A stretch of DNA of 64,000 bases from an uncultured Sunxiuqinia sp. (GCF_947495665.1 NZ_CANLZV010000007.1:124001-188000), one strand, 5' to 3'. Shown: positions 45,126 to 54,060, counted from the stretch's first letter. The notes: a model not told the origin generated them from the sequence alone. Numbers and translations are program-made.

Positions 45126-45308
45126 TCGGCAGGACGCGGGAAGCAGGGGAAACGACCTGAATTGGGATACCGGGCAGGTGATCAAGAAAAGAGCCATTCC
45201 CCTGGGGACTGGAAAAAGAAAGTCTTTGGTCGGAGGTAAAATGAGTTACAAACTCCAAACAGCTAGCCCCTGCTTACCGATTCGCTCATACAACAGGAAA
45301 ACGGGCAA

Positions 45309-45357
45309 CCGGATTAAAAATCCGGATTTAGCAGGGTCGGGATTGCAAATCCCGACC
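45309..45357. repeat. REP-like element with two adjacent hairpins
   Basis: Hairpin 1: CCGGATT (45309-45315), AAA, AATCCGG (45319-45325). Hairpin 2: GGTCGGGATT (45335-45344), GCA, AATCCCGACC (45348-45357), perfect. The paired-hairpin layout with GGATT/AATCC cores is like REP/BIME sequences mobilised by RAYT-type transposases. No RAYT gene is in the window. Confidence 0.65.
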
Positions 45358-45422
45358 AGCCGGGAAACGAAATTAAAACCAAGATATTAACAATCACCTA
45401 AAACAACCTTAAGTCAACTATT

Positions 45423-46976
45423 ATGAAAAACTATTTATTCGCGGCCTTGATGGTAGTCCTAACAATTTCCTCAACAAATGCTCAAGATGTTTATGTGAGA
45501 TTAGATGTTGCAGGATCTGCCTTAAAGAAGATCTCAAAGGACATCCAGGAAGGAGATCAATTTGAAGCTCTCATTTTAAAAGGGATGGCAGACAACACGT
45601 CAAACTCAGGATATCCTACAAGAAAAAATGTGGTTTCTGTGATAAAAACAAATGGAGAAGTTTTAGACTTTGACTATTCTAAAAAGTTTGAGGAGGACTT
45701 AAATCTCACCATTACTCCAGAATCATTCTGGACAGTTAAAGCCCTACAAGCCAGAGTCTACAACGACATCATTGAAGCAGGATTTCAATACGATGTCAGA
45801 AATTACCTGGAGGAAGAGAGTCTTGATTATCTGAGTTACCTCAGTAATCAGGATGCCTTTGTAAACGATGCAGTTATCAAAGACTATCTCCAAAGCATCT
45901 TCCTAAAAATATATCAAAAACCTATAAACGATGGGCGGCTTGGCCAGTTAGATATCCGAATCCTAAAAAACAATGAGCCCTATGCTGCGATACTTCCAAA
46001 TGGAACAGCTTTAATATCAATTGGCTTGCTAAACCTGGTTAATACAGAAGAGGAATTAACCGCTGTTCTTGCTCATGAAACGGCACACTTTATTTTGGAT
46101 CATGCTGTCAAGAATATAAATCTTGAACTAAAAAAACAGAAGCGGGCTGAATTCTGGGCAGGCGTGACATCCGTTGCTGTTGCAGCTACGGCCACGTATG
46201 CTTCGGTAAACCATGACATATACGTTGATCCATCGATAATTTCAACCTCAGCTGCTTTAGCTTATACGATTTCATCACAAATTAGCGAAAGAGTGGGGTT
46301 AAAATATTCGCGAGAGCAGGAAATGGCTGCTGATAACTGTGCGGCAGAACTTATGGAATATCTGGGTTACAATAAAGACGCTTTAGGCTCAGTCTTGTCG
46401 AAGCTAAAAGACTATTATTACTATACTGGCAATTTTAAAGTCTTTTCAGACGAAGGCACACATCCAAACATTAGTTATCGCATTGAAAACGTAGGAATTC
46501 CGGAAATTGAATATCGTGACACCGATTTCGATAAGAAAATTTCAGACTTACTAACTCAAGGTGCATATTATGAATATAGCAAGAGTCACTTCCAGACCTG
46601 TGAAAAGCTGTTGTGGCGTAATATTAAATCAGGTGCTGCAACAGAAGAAGACTACATCCTTATGGCGTTGGTAAATTTGGCCCAGTATAACACAAGCGAA
46701 AAATATGCAGAATCTCTTAATTTTTTAGAAAAAGCGAATCAATTGGGTATAAATCCAGACTACCAGACTTTCAAAGTTGAATCCTTAATCCATTTAAGAA
46801 AGAATGATGAATTGGCAGCGATCAATGCACTTTCTCGTTATCAGACAGAATTACAAGAACATTTAAACAGTATTGATCTAAATTTATTGACCTCTAATAA
46901 CTGGATGGACTTAAATAGTCGTTTAAATGACGAACTCATATGGACAAAGAAAATGTTGTTTAAAATGAAGAAATAG
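45423..46976 (+). CDS. Secreted M48-family zinc metalloprotease
   Basis: A 517-residue protein with a signal peptide (cut after SSTNAQ, ~21). The zinc site is HETAH at 218-222, with the third ligand in the REQEMAADNCAAELM segment about 85 residues later, as in M48 peptidases of the BepA/YfgC type. Between them is a small hydrophobic stretch. The C-terminal ~160 residues are helical and TPR-like. In other Gram-negatives such proteins act in the periplasm on outer-membrane assembly intermediates. It is visibly AT-richer than neighbours and stands alone between a REP-like element and palindrome P3, consistent with later acquisition. Confidence 0.88.
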   Translation: MKNYLFAALMVVLTISSTNAQDVYVRLDVAGSALKKISKDIQEGDQFEALILKGMADNTSNSGYPTRKNVVSVIKTNGEVLDFDYSKKFEEDLNLTITPESFWTVKALQARVYNDIIEAGFQYDVRNYLEEESLDYLSYLSNQDAFVNDAVIKDYLQSIFLKIYQKPINDGRLGQLDIRILKNNEPYAAILPNGTALISIGLLNLVNTEEELTAVLAHETAHFILDHAVKNINLELKKQKRAEFWAGVTSVAVAATATYASVNHDIYVDPSIISTSAALAYTISSQISERVGLKYSREQEMAADNCAAELMEYLGYNKDALGSVLSKLKDYYYYTGNFKVFSDEGTHPNISYRIENVGIPEIEYRDTDFDKKISDLLTQGAYYEYSKSHFQTCEKLLWRNIKSGAATEEDYILMALVNLAQYNTSEKYAESLNFLEKANQLGINPDYQTFKVESLIHLRKNDELAAINALSRYQTELQEHLNSIDLNLLTSNNWMDLNSRLNDELIWTKKMLFKMKK

Positions 46977-47071
46977 TTCTCGTCCACTGGTGCTGGTCTG
47001 TCCCCGTTGTCATACCTACGGCCCTTCATCATAGCGCAATTGAAAACAGGGGGAGCATTGACAGTAGAGAA

Positions 47072-47110
47072 CTTAATGAGGGCTTCACTTTGAGTGAAGC
47101 CCTCATTAAG
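47072..47110. repeat. Palindromic element P3 (18-bp stem)
   Basis: CTTAATGAGGGCTTCACT (47072-47089), TTG loop, AGTGAAGCCCTCATTAAG (47093-47110): perfect over 18 bp. It shares the core with P1 and P2. It sits between convergent genes, where it might act as a terminator, but no strong U-tract follows. Confidence 0.85.
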
Positions 47111-47138
47111 CCAATCCGTTCAATAAAATTTTTAACCT

Positions 47139-48515
47139 TTAGCGCTTGATTTGTCCCCGGTTGTAGGAGAAGTAAATACCCAAAACACTGATGAGCGAAA
47201 AGCTGATGAAGCCCCACTTTACAACCTTCAGAAACAAGGCATCCGACACCTGTTCGACTGCTTCTCCACCCAGCATGGCTGCAAAAAACAACGTGGCAAT
47301 GGTCATGCTCACAATTTGCCCCAACACCCGCATGGTAGCCGCCGATCCCGAAGCCAGACCATACTGACTTTTATCAACCGAACTCATAATGGTATTCATA
47401 TTGGGCGAAGAGAAAAAGGCGAAACCCAGTCCCACCCAAACCAGCAAAGCCACAATGAGTCCAATCGGGGTGCTCTCCGCAAGAAACGCAAAGGCTGCCA
47501 GGCCCAGGGTACACATGCTCATTCCCAGTGTTGCCAGGTAGCGGGGCTGAATCCGATCGGAGAGCCGGCCGGCCATGGGCGAAAAAATGGCCATCATAAT
47601 GGGCTGAGCAATCAGAATGGTGCCGGCATCGCGTGGCGACAAACTTTGAATTTTCTGCAAGTACAAGCTCAGCAAAAACACAATGGCAAAGGTTGCACTA
47701 TAGTTGATGAGCGCGGCCAGGTTCGAAAAGGCAAACAAGCGATTACGGGTAAACAGCCGGGTATCAATCACCGGGGCTGTCGAGCGGGATTCCATCCACC
47801 AAAAGCCCAGCAAAGCGAAACTGCCTGCTCCCATCAGCAACCAGCCCAACGGCTTGTCGATATGAGCCGAGCCATAAACCAGCGCCACCAGCCCAAGCAT
47901 ATAAAAGATTGTTCCTCCGAAGGCAATTTGTGCCGGCTTCTCTTGGCGCATCTCATCCTTTCCTAGAAAAAGATAAGCCACCAACACCGCAATGCCCCCG
48001 AAAAAGGTGGCCACCAAAAAGATGGAGCGCCAGCCCAGGTATTGCGTCAGCAAACCTCCGGCAAAAGGCCCAAAAGCCAGGCCCAGGTACACCGCCGAAA
48101 CAGCCAGTCCGAGCACCCGCCCCCGGTGACGAGGCAAAAACGCCGAAACCAGAATTGCCGGGCCAGTGGTACTCGTAAAAGCAGCGCCTACCCCCTGAAC
48201 ATAGCGGAAAAGAATCAGCCAAAAACCTGAAGGAGCCAAGCCACAAGCCAGCGATGACAAAGTAAAAACCAACACACCAAACTTAAAGAGTCGTCGAACA
48301 CCTTTCAGGTCACCCAAACGCCCCACCGGCAACAAGAACATTGCTGTGGCCAGTAAAAAGGAAGTGATCACCCAGCTCAAGCTCACCGCATCCAGCCCAA
48401 AGTCCCGCTCAATAGCCGGAAGGGCAATGTTGACCGAGGAGATCAAAAAAGTCCCCATGAAAGAAGTTACTGCCACAACGGCTATAATGGAAATTTGCGC
48501 TCGGGTCCACTGCAT
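47139..48515 (-). CDS. MFS transporter, DHA2 (14-TM drug:H+ antiporter) type
   Basis: A 458-residue major facilitator with about 13-14 membrane segments. Motif A-like GRLGDLKGVRRLF follows TM2, and motif C-like sequence is near GLAFGPFAGGLL. Such EmrB/QacA relatives export drugs or metabolites using the proton gradient. The N-terminus (MQWTRAQISIIAVVAVTSF) is the usual short cytoplasmic lead. It is monocistronic, and no adaptor (EmrA) or regulator is adjacent, so the substrate is unknown. Confidence 0.92.
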   Translation of the reverse strand: MQWTRAQISIIAVVAVTSFMGTFLISSVNIALPAIERDFGLDAVSLSWVITSFLLATAMFLLPVGRLGDLKGVRRLFKFGVLVFTLSSLACGLAPSGFWLILFRYVQGVGAAFTSTTGPAILVSAFLPRHRGRVLGLAVSAVYLGLAFGPFAGGLLTQYLGWRSIFLVATFFGGIAVLVAYLFLGKDEMRQEKPAQIAFGGTIFYMLGLVALVYGSAHIDKPLGWLLMGAGSFALLGFWWMESRSTAPVIDTRLFTRNRLFAFSNLAALINYSATFAIVFLLSLYLQKIQSLSPRDAGTILIAQPIMMAIFSPMAGRLSDRIQPRYLATLGMSMCTLGLAAFAFLAESTPIGLIVALLVWVGLGFAFFSSPNMNTIMSSVDKSQYGLASGSAATMRVLGQIVSMTIATLFFAAMLGGEAVEQVSDALFLKVVKWGFISFSLISVLGIYFSYNRGQIKR

Positions 48516-48603
48516 TCTATTGGGTTTGGCATTCGTTTTACAAAAACGGAATAAAATACGTCAACAAAAAGAAAGCACACCAGGCAAGAGTTGCTGCTCT
48601 TCC

Positions 48604-49659
48604 CTAGGCTTTGCTAAGATCCACTCCATCCAGTAAGGCCTGATAAATCCGGAAGCCTTCCTCCATCTCCGAAACCAGGATGTATTCATCTGCCGTATGC
48701 GAACGGGCACTGTCGCCAGGCCCAATCTTGATGGATTGAAAAGGCATTACCGCCTGATCTGATGTGGTGGGCGAACCGTAATACGTCAGGCCCAGCTCCT
48801 GCCCCCGACGCACCAGGGGATGATCCACCGCAATACCCGATGAGTTTAAGCGAAAAGACCGTGCCTTTACTTCGGACTCAATCAGCTGATCCACCAGTTC
48901 AAAAGTCTCCTGGTTGGAATAATACTCGTTGGTACGCACATCGATGACAAAGGAACACTGGTCGGGCACCACATTGTGTTGCGAGCCCGCATTGATTTGG
49001 GTAACCGAAAGTTTCACCTCACCCAATACTTCCGAAACCTTTTCAAAACGATAATCCCGCAGCAGGCGAATATCATCCAGTGCTTTGTATAAGGCATTCA
49101 CACCTTCGTTACGCGCAGCATGACCGGCTTTTCCGTATGCCGTGCAGTCCAGCACCATCAGCCCTTTTTCGGCAATGGCCATCTGCATTTGGGTGGGTTC
49201 ACCCACAATGGCCAGGTCCACTTGTCCCAGTTCCTCAATCAGGCTGGCCATCCCATTGGGCCCCGAAATTTCTTCCTCTGCCGAAGCCGCATAAATCAGG
49301 TTAAAAGGAAGATTTTCCTGTTCATTGAAGTGGACAAACACGGCCAGCAAAGTAACCAGCGATGCTCCGGCATCGTTGCTTCCCAAACCATAGAGGCAAT
49401 CGCCATCCAACTCCGCCCCAAAAGGATCTTTGGTCCAGTTTTTGGCCGGCCGTACCGTGTCAACATGCGAGTTCAGCAAAATCACCGGCAGCCCTTCCTT
49501 CCAGCTGTGATTGCGCGCCCAGGTGTTGTTATTCTTCGTTTGAAAAGCAATGCCCTTGGCAGTTAAAGTCGCTCGAATTAATCCGGCTGCAGGTTCTTCT
49601 TCCTTACTGAACGACTGGGTCTGAATAAGTTTCCTTAGTAAATCAATATATTCTTTCAT
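48604..49659 (-). CDS. M20-family metallo-hydrolase (ArgE/DapE-like)
   Basis: A 351-residue M20 peptidase. Metal ligands and catalytic residues: His65 and Asp67 in NSHVDTVRP, Asp96 in GLGSNDAGAS, Glu128-130 in AASAEEEISG, and a dimerisation domain in between (~170-275). In Bacteroidota the ArgE-type members deacylate N-acetyl- or N-succinyl-citrulline in arginine synthesis; that role is possible, especially with argH in the window, but no other arg gene is adjacent. DapE-like activity cannot be excluded. Confidence 0.9.
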   Translation of the reverse strand: MKEYIDLLRKLIQTQSFSKEEEPAAGLIRATLTAKGIAFQTKNNNTWARNHSWKEGLPVILLNSHVDTVRPAKNWTKDPFGAELDGDCLYGLGSNDAGASLVTLLAVFVHFNEQENLPFNLIYAASAEEEISGPNGMASLIEELGQVDLAIVGEPTQMQMAIAEKGLMVLDCTAYGKAGHAARNEGVNALYKALDDIRLLRDYRFEKVSEVLGEVKLSVTQINAGSQHNVVPDQCSFVIDVRTNEYYSNQETFELVDQLIESEVKARSFRLNSSGIAVDHPLVRRGQELGLTYYGSPTTSDQAVMPFQSIKIGPGDSARSHTADEYILVSEMEEGFRIYQALLDGVDLSKA

Positions 49660-49895
49660 GTACTTGAATTAGCTGATTCCAAATTTCTTGATTGATACAG
49701 AACTTTAAAAATACGGTTTTTCTTTAAGTTCGTGTAACAATCCCTTCGAAATAGAAGGACTTCAAGCAGCTGATAAAGCGTTCTTAAAAAACAGGAAACA
49801 TGCCACCGGGCAACAACTCAGCAATGGCAAAAAACAGAGCAAACCATGCTTCCCGATTTCAGGAAGCACATACCCATCTCCCACCTTCCGTAAAA
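49660..49895. other. Gene-free gap between M20 and creatininase genes
   Basis: About 235 nt upstream of the M20 gene (minus) and downstream of the creatininase-like gene (minus). It should contain the M20 promoter but no exact -7 box was found. Nothing else recognised. Confidence 0.4.
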
Positions 49896-49936
49896 AATGC
49901 GGAGTGGCTATTCGCAACGAACAGCCACTCCGCATT
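49896..49936 (-). terminator. Intrinsic terminator of the creatininase-like gene
   Basis: AATGCGGAGTGGCT (49896-49909) pairs perfectly with AGCCACTCCGCATT (49923-49936) around a 13-nt loop. On the minus strand it is followed by a T-run (A-run at 49892-49897 on plus), and it lies 13 nt past the stop of the creatininase-like gene. Confidence 0.88.
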
Positions 49937-49949
49937 CTGGTCAGTCAGG

Positions 49950-50828
49950 CTATTGCCTGGTCTTTAACGGGTCAGCAGCCTCCTTAAAAAACTGTTTCTG
50001 CAAAGCAGGCACGCCCTCATCGGCTTTTACAGTCCGGATTGTTTTCACCAGCTGATCCACCACCGACTGCAGCAGCAAGGCACCAGCCTCGGCATTGGCT
50101 TTAGCACCATCGCCCCCATAATGATTGGGGTAACTGGCATACCACCAAATGCCGGTATAAACGTTCGAGAGGTGTTTCAACCGGTCCTGATCCACACCCG
50201 ATTGCTGACCAGCCCGCTCCGGATGAACCACCTCCGGCTGGATGGCCGCCATCAGCGAAGATTCGCGGTTGCCGGCATGTGAATCATACTCATCATGCTG
50301 GGTCAGCTCTTCCATACGCTCAAGCACTTCGGAATCGTAATTGGGTTGAAACCAATACAGGCTATAATCCCGTTCTTCGGAAAGCTGCGCCATACCAAAG
50401 TAGTTCAAAAAGGCATTATTGCCCCCATGTCCGTTGACGATAATGATCTTTTCGAACCCATTTCGAGCCAGCTCATCAAGCGTTTCCTGCAACATTTTCC
50501 AAATCAGCTCAGGACTGTAAGAGATGGTTCCCGGCTGATGACGGGCCTCATTAATCTGGCTAAAGTAATACCAGGGAAAAACAAGGGTGTACTCCGCCGC
50601 CGCAGCACGAAGGGCCAGTTCACGGGCGATGTACAAGTCGGTACCCAAAGGCAGGTGTGGTCCATGTTTTTCAAACACACCAATAGGTAAAATGCAGGTT
50701 TTAGACGACTTTTCAACTGCTTGCACGTAATCCGGAGCGGTTAGCTCCTCTAAGCGGAAAGAGAGCTCCTGCGCCTGCAGGCCACATACAAGAAAAAAAA
50801 GAATGCTAAGGTTAATCCATGTTTTCAT
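49950..50828 (-). CDS. Exported creatininase-family amidohydrolase
   Basis: A 292-residue creatininase-fold protein with a signal peptide (cut after GLQAQ, ~20). Metal-binding residues are in place: Glu53 and His55 in FEKHGPHLPLG and Asp64 nine residues later; VNGHGGNNAF supplies the third His, and Glu in SHAGNRESSLM the next ligand. Family members hydrolyse creatinine, or act on cyclic/formamide metabolites such as in riboflavin/mycofactocin pathways. Export to the periplasm is unusual and indicates a nutrient-scavenging or cell-envelope substrate. It is monocistronic. Confidence 0.88.
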   Translation of the reverse strand: MKTWINLSILFFLVCGLQAQELSFRLEELTAPDYVQAVEKSSKTCILPIGVFEKHGPHLPLGTDLYIARELALRAAAAEYTLVFPWYYFSQINEARHQPGTISYSPELIWKMLQETLDELARNGFEKIIIVNGHGGNNAFLNYFGMAQLSEERDYSLYWFQPNYDSEVLERMEELTQHDEYDSHAGNRESSLMAAIQPEVVHPERAGQQSGVDQDRLKHLSNVYTGIWWYASYPNHYGGDGAKANAEAGALLLQSVVDQLVKTIRTVKADEGVPALQKQFFKEAADPLKTRQ

Positions 50829-51061
50829 TCATTCAGGAATTTAGTAGGTTTGCTTAAATTTACACTTTATTTTCTGAAAACAGCTGAACGTAGCCACTGG
50901 ATTGTAGTTATTCTATTAATCAACACTTTGCGTTATTGTTCTTGAACTGGAAATTTTGCAGGTTCACCAAACGCAGCATCCAGAATTTGCAAGAAAATAC
51001 GGGCAGCTGACCGGAAAACCCAACAGCCCATAGGTTGTTGTTAAGAATAGAAAAGGAGGAC

Positions 51062-51796
51062 ATGCAAACAACACGAATTAATAAATACCTGAGCGAAGTG
51101 GGATTCTGTTCCCGCCGGGCTGCCGACAAATTGATTGAACAAGGCAAAGTAACCATAAACGGGAAGAAACCTGAAATGGGGACGAAAGTAGGCCCCGGCG
51201 ATGAAGTACGGGTAAATGGCAAACTGATTTCTGAACCTACAGAAAAGCCGGTTTACATCGCGTTCAACAAACCGGTGGGTATTGTTTGTACAACCGACAC
51301 CCGTGTAGAAAAGAACAACATCATCGACTACATCAATTACCCCAAACGCATTTTCCCCATCGGGCGGCTTGACAAACCCAGCGAAGGGCTCATATTTTTA
51401 ACCAACGATGGAGACATTGTCAATAAAATTTTGCGTGCCCGCAACAACCACGACAAAGAATACATTGTAACGGTCAATAAGCCCATCACAAAAACATTTA
51501 TTCAGAAAATGGCCGGAGGTGTTCCAATCCTGGATACCGTTACCCGCAAGTGTGAGGTAGAACAGATTAGCAAATACGTTTTCAGAATAATTTTAACCCA
51601 AGGGCTTAACCGGCAAATACGCCGCATGTGTGAATACCTGAACTATGAGGTGACCAAATTGAAGCGCGTGCGGATAATGAATATTTCACTCGATGTACCT
51701 GTTGGCAAATGGCGGTACCTCACGGCCAAAGAACTCAAAGAGATCAACCGACTGGTGTCTGATTCAACCAAAACACACGACACTCCAAACAACTGA
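51062..51796 (+). CDS. 23S rRNA pseudouridine synthase, RluF/RluB type
   Basis: A 244-residue synthase. The S4 RNA-binding domain is at ~4-60 ([23 protein letters not shown]). The catalytic domain carries Asp104 in [17 protein letters not shown] and the ending [21 protein letters not shown]. It isomerises a uridine in 23S rRNA; the sequence is closest to RluF in style. An ATG at 51062 is chosen; GGAGG lies only 2 nt upstream of it, too close to be a good Shine-Dalgarno. A TTG at 51035 is in frame but upstream residues have no counterpart. Confidence 0.92.
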   Translation: MQTTRINKYLSEVGFCSRRAADKLIEQGKVTINGKKPEMGTKVGPGDEVRVNGKLISEPTEKPVYIAFNKPVGIVCTTDTRVEKNNIIDYINYPKRIFPIGRLDKPSEGLIFLTNDGDIVNKILRARNNHDKEYIVTVNKPITKTFIQKMAGGVPILDTVTRKCEVEQISKYVFRIILTQGLNRQIRRMCEYLNYEVTKLKRVRIMNISLDVPVGKWRYLTAKELKEINRLVSDSTKTHDTPNN

Positions 51797-52130
51797 TACC
51801 CGATTCGTTTTCAGCACAAACAAACGGGAAATTGTTGTCTAAAAATGAAATTAAGGGAACCTGAGAACAGAAATTATTATTCCAACAAATAAAATTGTAA
51901 CTTAGCCGATATTACAGGTTCAAAAATGGCAGTATTCAAACTTGATCCACTCCTTATTATTCGTTCAGTATTGTTTCCTTTTTTTGATCCTTTTCATAAC
52001 AACCGAATTGTCATTCATGCGTATACCAACAAGCGCCAGAATACCAAAATAATCCGGCCTGCTATTTCGTCTGAATCACAAGAAATGCGGAAAATAAAAA
52101 TTATAAGTAACAATAAATAGAAAAGAATTT
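51797..52130 (+). other. Long leader region of the cold-shock-domain gene
   Basis: This 334-nt gap precedes the CSD gene. A 64-codon ORF from 51926 to 52120 (ATG start) ends 10 nt before the CSD start but its composition is unremarkable, so it may be chance. A promoter near 51890-51915 would produce a leader of over 200 nt, as in cold-shock mRNAs where leader structure senses temperature. This is an inference; no defined structure was drawn. Confidence 0.4.
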
Positions 52131-52583
52131 ATGGGTAGATCTCAAGAATCGTTTAACAAAAAAGAAGTACGAAACAAAAAAGAGAAAAAGAGAAAAGAGA
52201 AAGAGAAGAAACGACTGGCCAGAAAAGACAATGAAAAGTCAGGAAGCCTGGACGATATGATCGCTTATGTCGACGAGAATGGTAACATCACCGACACTCC
52301 CCCCGATCCCTCTCAAAAAGCTGAAGTCAATATCGAAGATATCGAAGTCAGCGTACCTAAAAGCGATCCGAATGAAGAAATTGATCCGATACGTAAGGGT
52401 ACAGTAACTTTTTTCAACGAATCGAAAGGCTATGGCTTCATCCGCGATTCGGAAACAAAAGAAAGTATTTTTGTCCATATCAATAATGTTCTGGAAGATA
52501 TCAAAGAAGGAAACTTAGTGAGCTTCGAAGTTGAAATGGGACAAAAAGGGCCAACGGCAGTCAAAGTAAAACAAATAAAATAA
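52131..52583 (+). CDS. Cold-shock-domain protein with lysine-rich N-terminal extension
   Basis: A 150-residue protein. Residues ~8-35 are extremely basic (runs such as KKEKKRKEKEKKRLARK), ~40-85 are acidic and probably disordered, and ~88-150 form a cold-shock domain with RNP1 KGYGFI (99-104) and RNP2 IFVHI (113-117). Cold-shock domains bind single-stranded RNA/DNA and melt RNA structure. The charged extension is absent from classical ~70-residue CspA and recurs in Bacteroidota members; it may promote RNA or ribosome association. A terminator follows. Confidence 0.92.
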   Translation: MGRSQESFNKKEVRNKKEKKRKEKEKKRLARKDNEKSGSLDDMIAYVDENGNITDTPPDPSQKAEVNIEDIEVSVPKSDPNEEIDPIRKGTVTFFNESKGYGFIRDSETKESIFVHINNVLEDIKEGNLVSFEVEMGQKGPTAVKVKQIK

Positions 52584-52649
52584 AGGAATACGTTTCTTTG
52601 GAATCTGTACAGCCTCCAAAGACGGCATGTTCCTATTATCTGATACCTC

Positions 52650-52680
52650 AAAAGGCCTTCCAATTCGGAAAGCCTTTTTG
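52650..52680 (+). terminator. Intrinsic terminator after the CSD gene
   Basis: AAAAGGCCTTCC (52650-52661) pairs with GGAAAGCCTTTTT (52667-52679) with one internal mismatch, followed by a T-rich sequence. Confidence 0.85.
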
Positions 52681-52803
52681 TTTTTTCTGACAGCACCTTA
52701 GCTTTCTGAAACGCACAAGCAGAGGCAAACTCTTGCTTCGTTTAAAGTATAAAAAAAACGAAAGCTCCTGAGCCTAAAGGAGCACCAATAACCAACTAGC
52801 ACT

Positions 52804-54006
52804 ATGAAATCATCAATCCTAATCTTATGTCTGGCTTATCTATGCTTAAGCTGTACCAATAACCAAAACGTCACCGTAAAGGCAAAGCCAATAGCTGCTG
52901 AAATAGATGACCATGTGCTCTCCGGGCCATCCACTTTAAACGATCCTGATCGCTTTGTGTGGGGAGGCAGCGTGATTAAAGGCGATGATGGCAAATACCA
53001 CATGCTTTACTCAACCTGGGAATGCGGTGATTCTCTGCCCAAGTTTTCCGACTCCTGGGTCCTTCATTCGCAAATTGCCTATGCGGTTTCAGACTATCCC
53101 GACAGGGATTTTAAATTTCAGAAAGTGGTGCTCAAAGGCAGGCAGGCCGAAGGAGATTCAACCGCTTGGGATGCCCAAATGGCACATAACCCCCATGTCA
53201 AAAAATTCAATAATCGCTACTATTTGTATTACGTAGGTGGTAAAGATCCGGGCCCACAACCCACTGGATCGAAAGGAGAAAAAGTCGATAAACGCAACCG
53301 CGTTCAGCAAAGTCAGTGCATTGGTGTGATTGAATTTGAAAGCTTTGACGACTTAGTTCAAGGAAACTATAGCCGATCAGAAAACCCCTTGCTTTCGCCA
53401 AGAACCCGAGTGAAGCCAGATAACATTGTGGCTCCCTCGCCCGAAGGCACTGAACCCAAACCCGACAACATCATCGTTGTTAACCCTTCGGTTGTTCAGC
53501 GCCCTGGCGATGGCAAATACTTACTCTTCTTTAAAGGAAACTTTTATAATCCAGGCTGGCGAGGCGTTCATGGAGTCGCAATTGCCGACTCACCTGCCGG
53601 CCCTTTCACGCCTACGGATCATTTTGTTTTTGATGTTCGAAACGAAGATGGCACCATTGCCAGTGGTGAAGATCCGTATGTTTGGTATCATCCCAAACAC
53701 GAAAAATTTTATGTCGTGCTCAAGGATTTTACAGGCCGAATAACTGAGGATAAACCGGGGCTGGCTCTACTTGAATCACTCGATGGCATCAAATGGACCA
53801 AGCCGGTCAATACGTTTTTCATGAAGAAAGAAGTCGTTCTTCAATCGGGAGATACGATAAAAATGAACCGGCTGGAGCGCCCCCAACTTTTGATTGACGA
53901 AGATGGTAACCCCACAGTTTTATACTGTGCCGGTGCCATAACAGAGGTGAATACACGAACAGATGGCGCTTCATTCAATGTTCAGATTCCTCTCGAAACA
54001 AACTGA
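52804..54006 (+). CDS. GH43-like (five-bladed propeller) glycosidase lipoprotein
   Basis: A 400-residue lipoprotein with lipobox ending at Cys17 (LCLSC). The mature chain has the repeating strand pattern of the five-bladed propeller glycosidases of clan GH-F/J: WGGSVIKGDDGKYHMLYSTW, AHNPHVKKFNNRYYLYYVG, NPSVVQRPGDGKYLLFFKG, GEDPYVWYHPKHEKFYVVLKD and ERPQLLIDEDGNPTVLYC. Acidic residues for catalysis lie at blade starts but the exact trio cannot be fixed without alignment. It may act on an arabinan, xylan or sulfated algal glycan. It stands alone and lacks SusC/D neighbours. Confidence 0.8.
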   Translation: MKSSILILCLAYLCLSCTNNQNVTVKAKPIAAEIDDHVLSGPSTLNDPDRFVWGGSVIKGDDGKYHMLYSTWECGDSLPKFSDSWVLHSQIAYAVSDYPDRDFKFQKVVLKGRQAEGDSTAWDAQMAHNPHVKKFNNRYYLYYVGGKDPGPQPTGSKGEKVDKRNRVQQSQCIGVIEFESFDDLVQGNYSRSENPLLSPRTRVKPDNIVAPSPEGTEPKPDNIIVVNPSVVQRPGDGKYLLFFKGNFYNPGWRGVHGVAIADSPAGPFTPTDHFVFDVRNEDGTIASGEDPYVWYHPKHEKFYVVLKDFTGRITEDKPGLALLESLDGIKWTKPVNTFFMKKEVVLQSGDTIKMNRLERPQLLIDEDGNPTVLYCAGAITEVNTRTDGASFNVQIPLETN

Positions 54007-54037
54007 TTGCCAAAACATAAAGACAGTTCCCAAATGG

Positions 54038-54060
54038 AAAGGACTTCATGAAGTCCTTTT
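54038..54060 (+). terminator. Palindromic terminator after the GH43-like gene
   Basis: AAAGGACTT-CATG-AAGTCCTTT (54038-54059) followed by T and a short pyrimidine stretch, 32 nt past the stop. The U-tract is short, so strength is uncertain. Confidence 0.7.

Noticed and set aside
44765-45160. 131-codon plus-strand ORF with heptapeptide repeats through the 21-bp array
   Set aside because: It opens with TTG, has no ribosome-binding or promoter support, and several frames on both strands are equally open because the 21-bp unit lacks stop codons.
44707-45258. 183-codon minus-strand ORF with Trp/Val-rich repeats over the same array
   Set aside because: It starts with TTG and overlaps the end of the 213-aa gene; the repeat is explained by the DNA array.
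47151-47966. 271-codon plus-strand ORF antisense to the MFS gene
   Set aside because: High His/Gln/Asn composition is typical of antisense translation of a membrane protein gene.
51926-52120. 64-codon ORF before the cold-shock-domain gene
   Set aside because: ATG start but unremarkable composition and no recognisable family; better explained as leader sequence, though not excluded.
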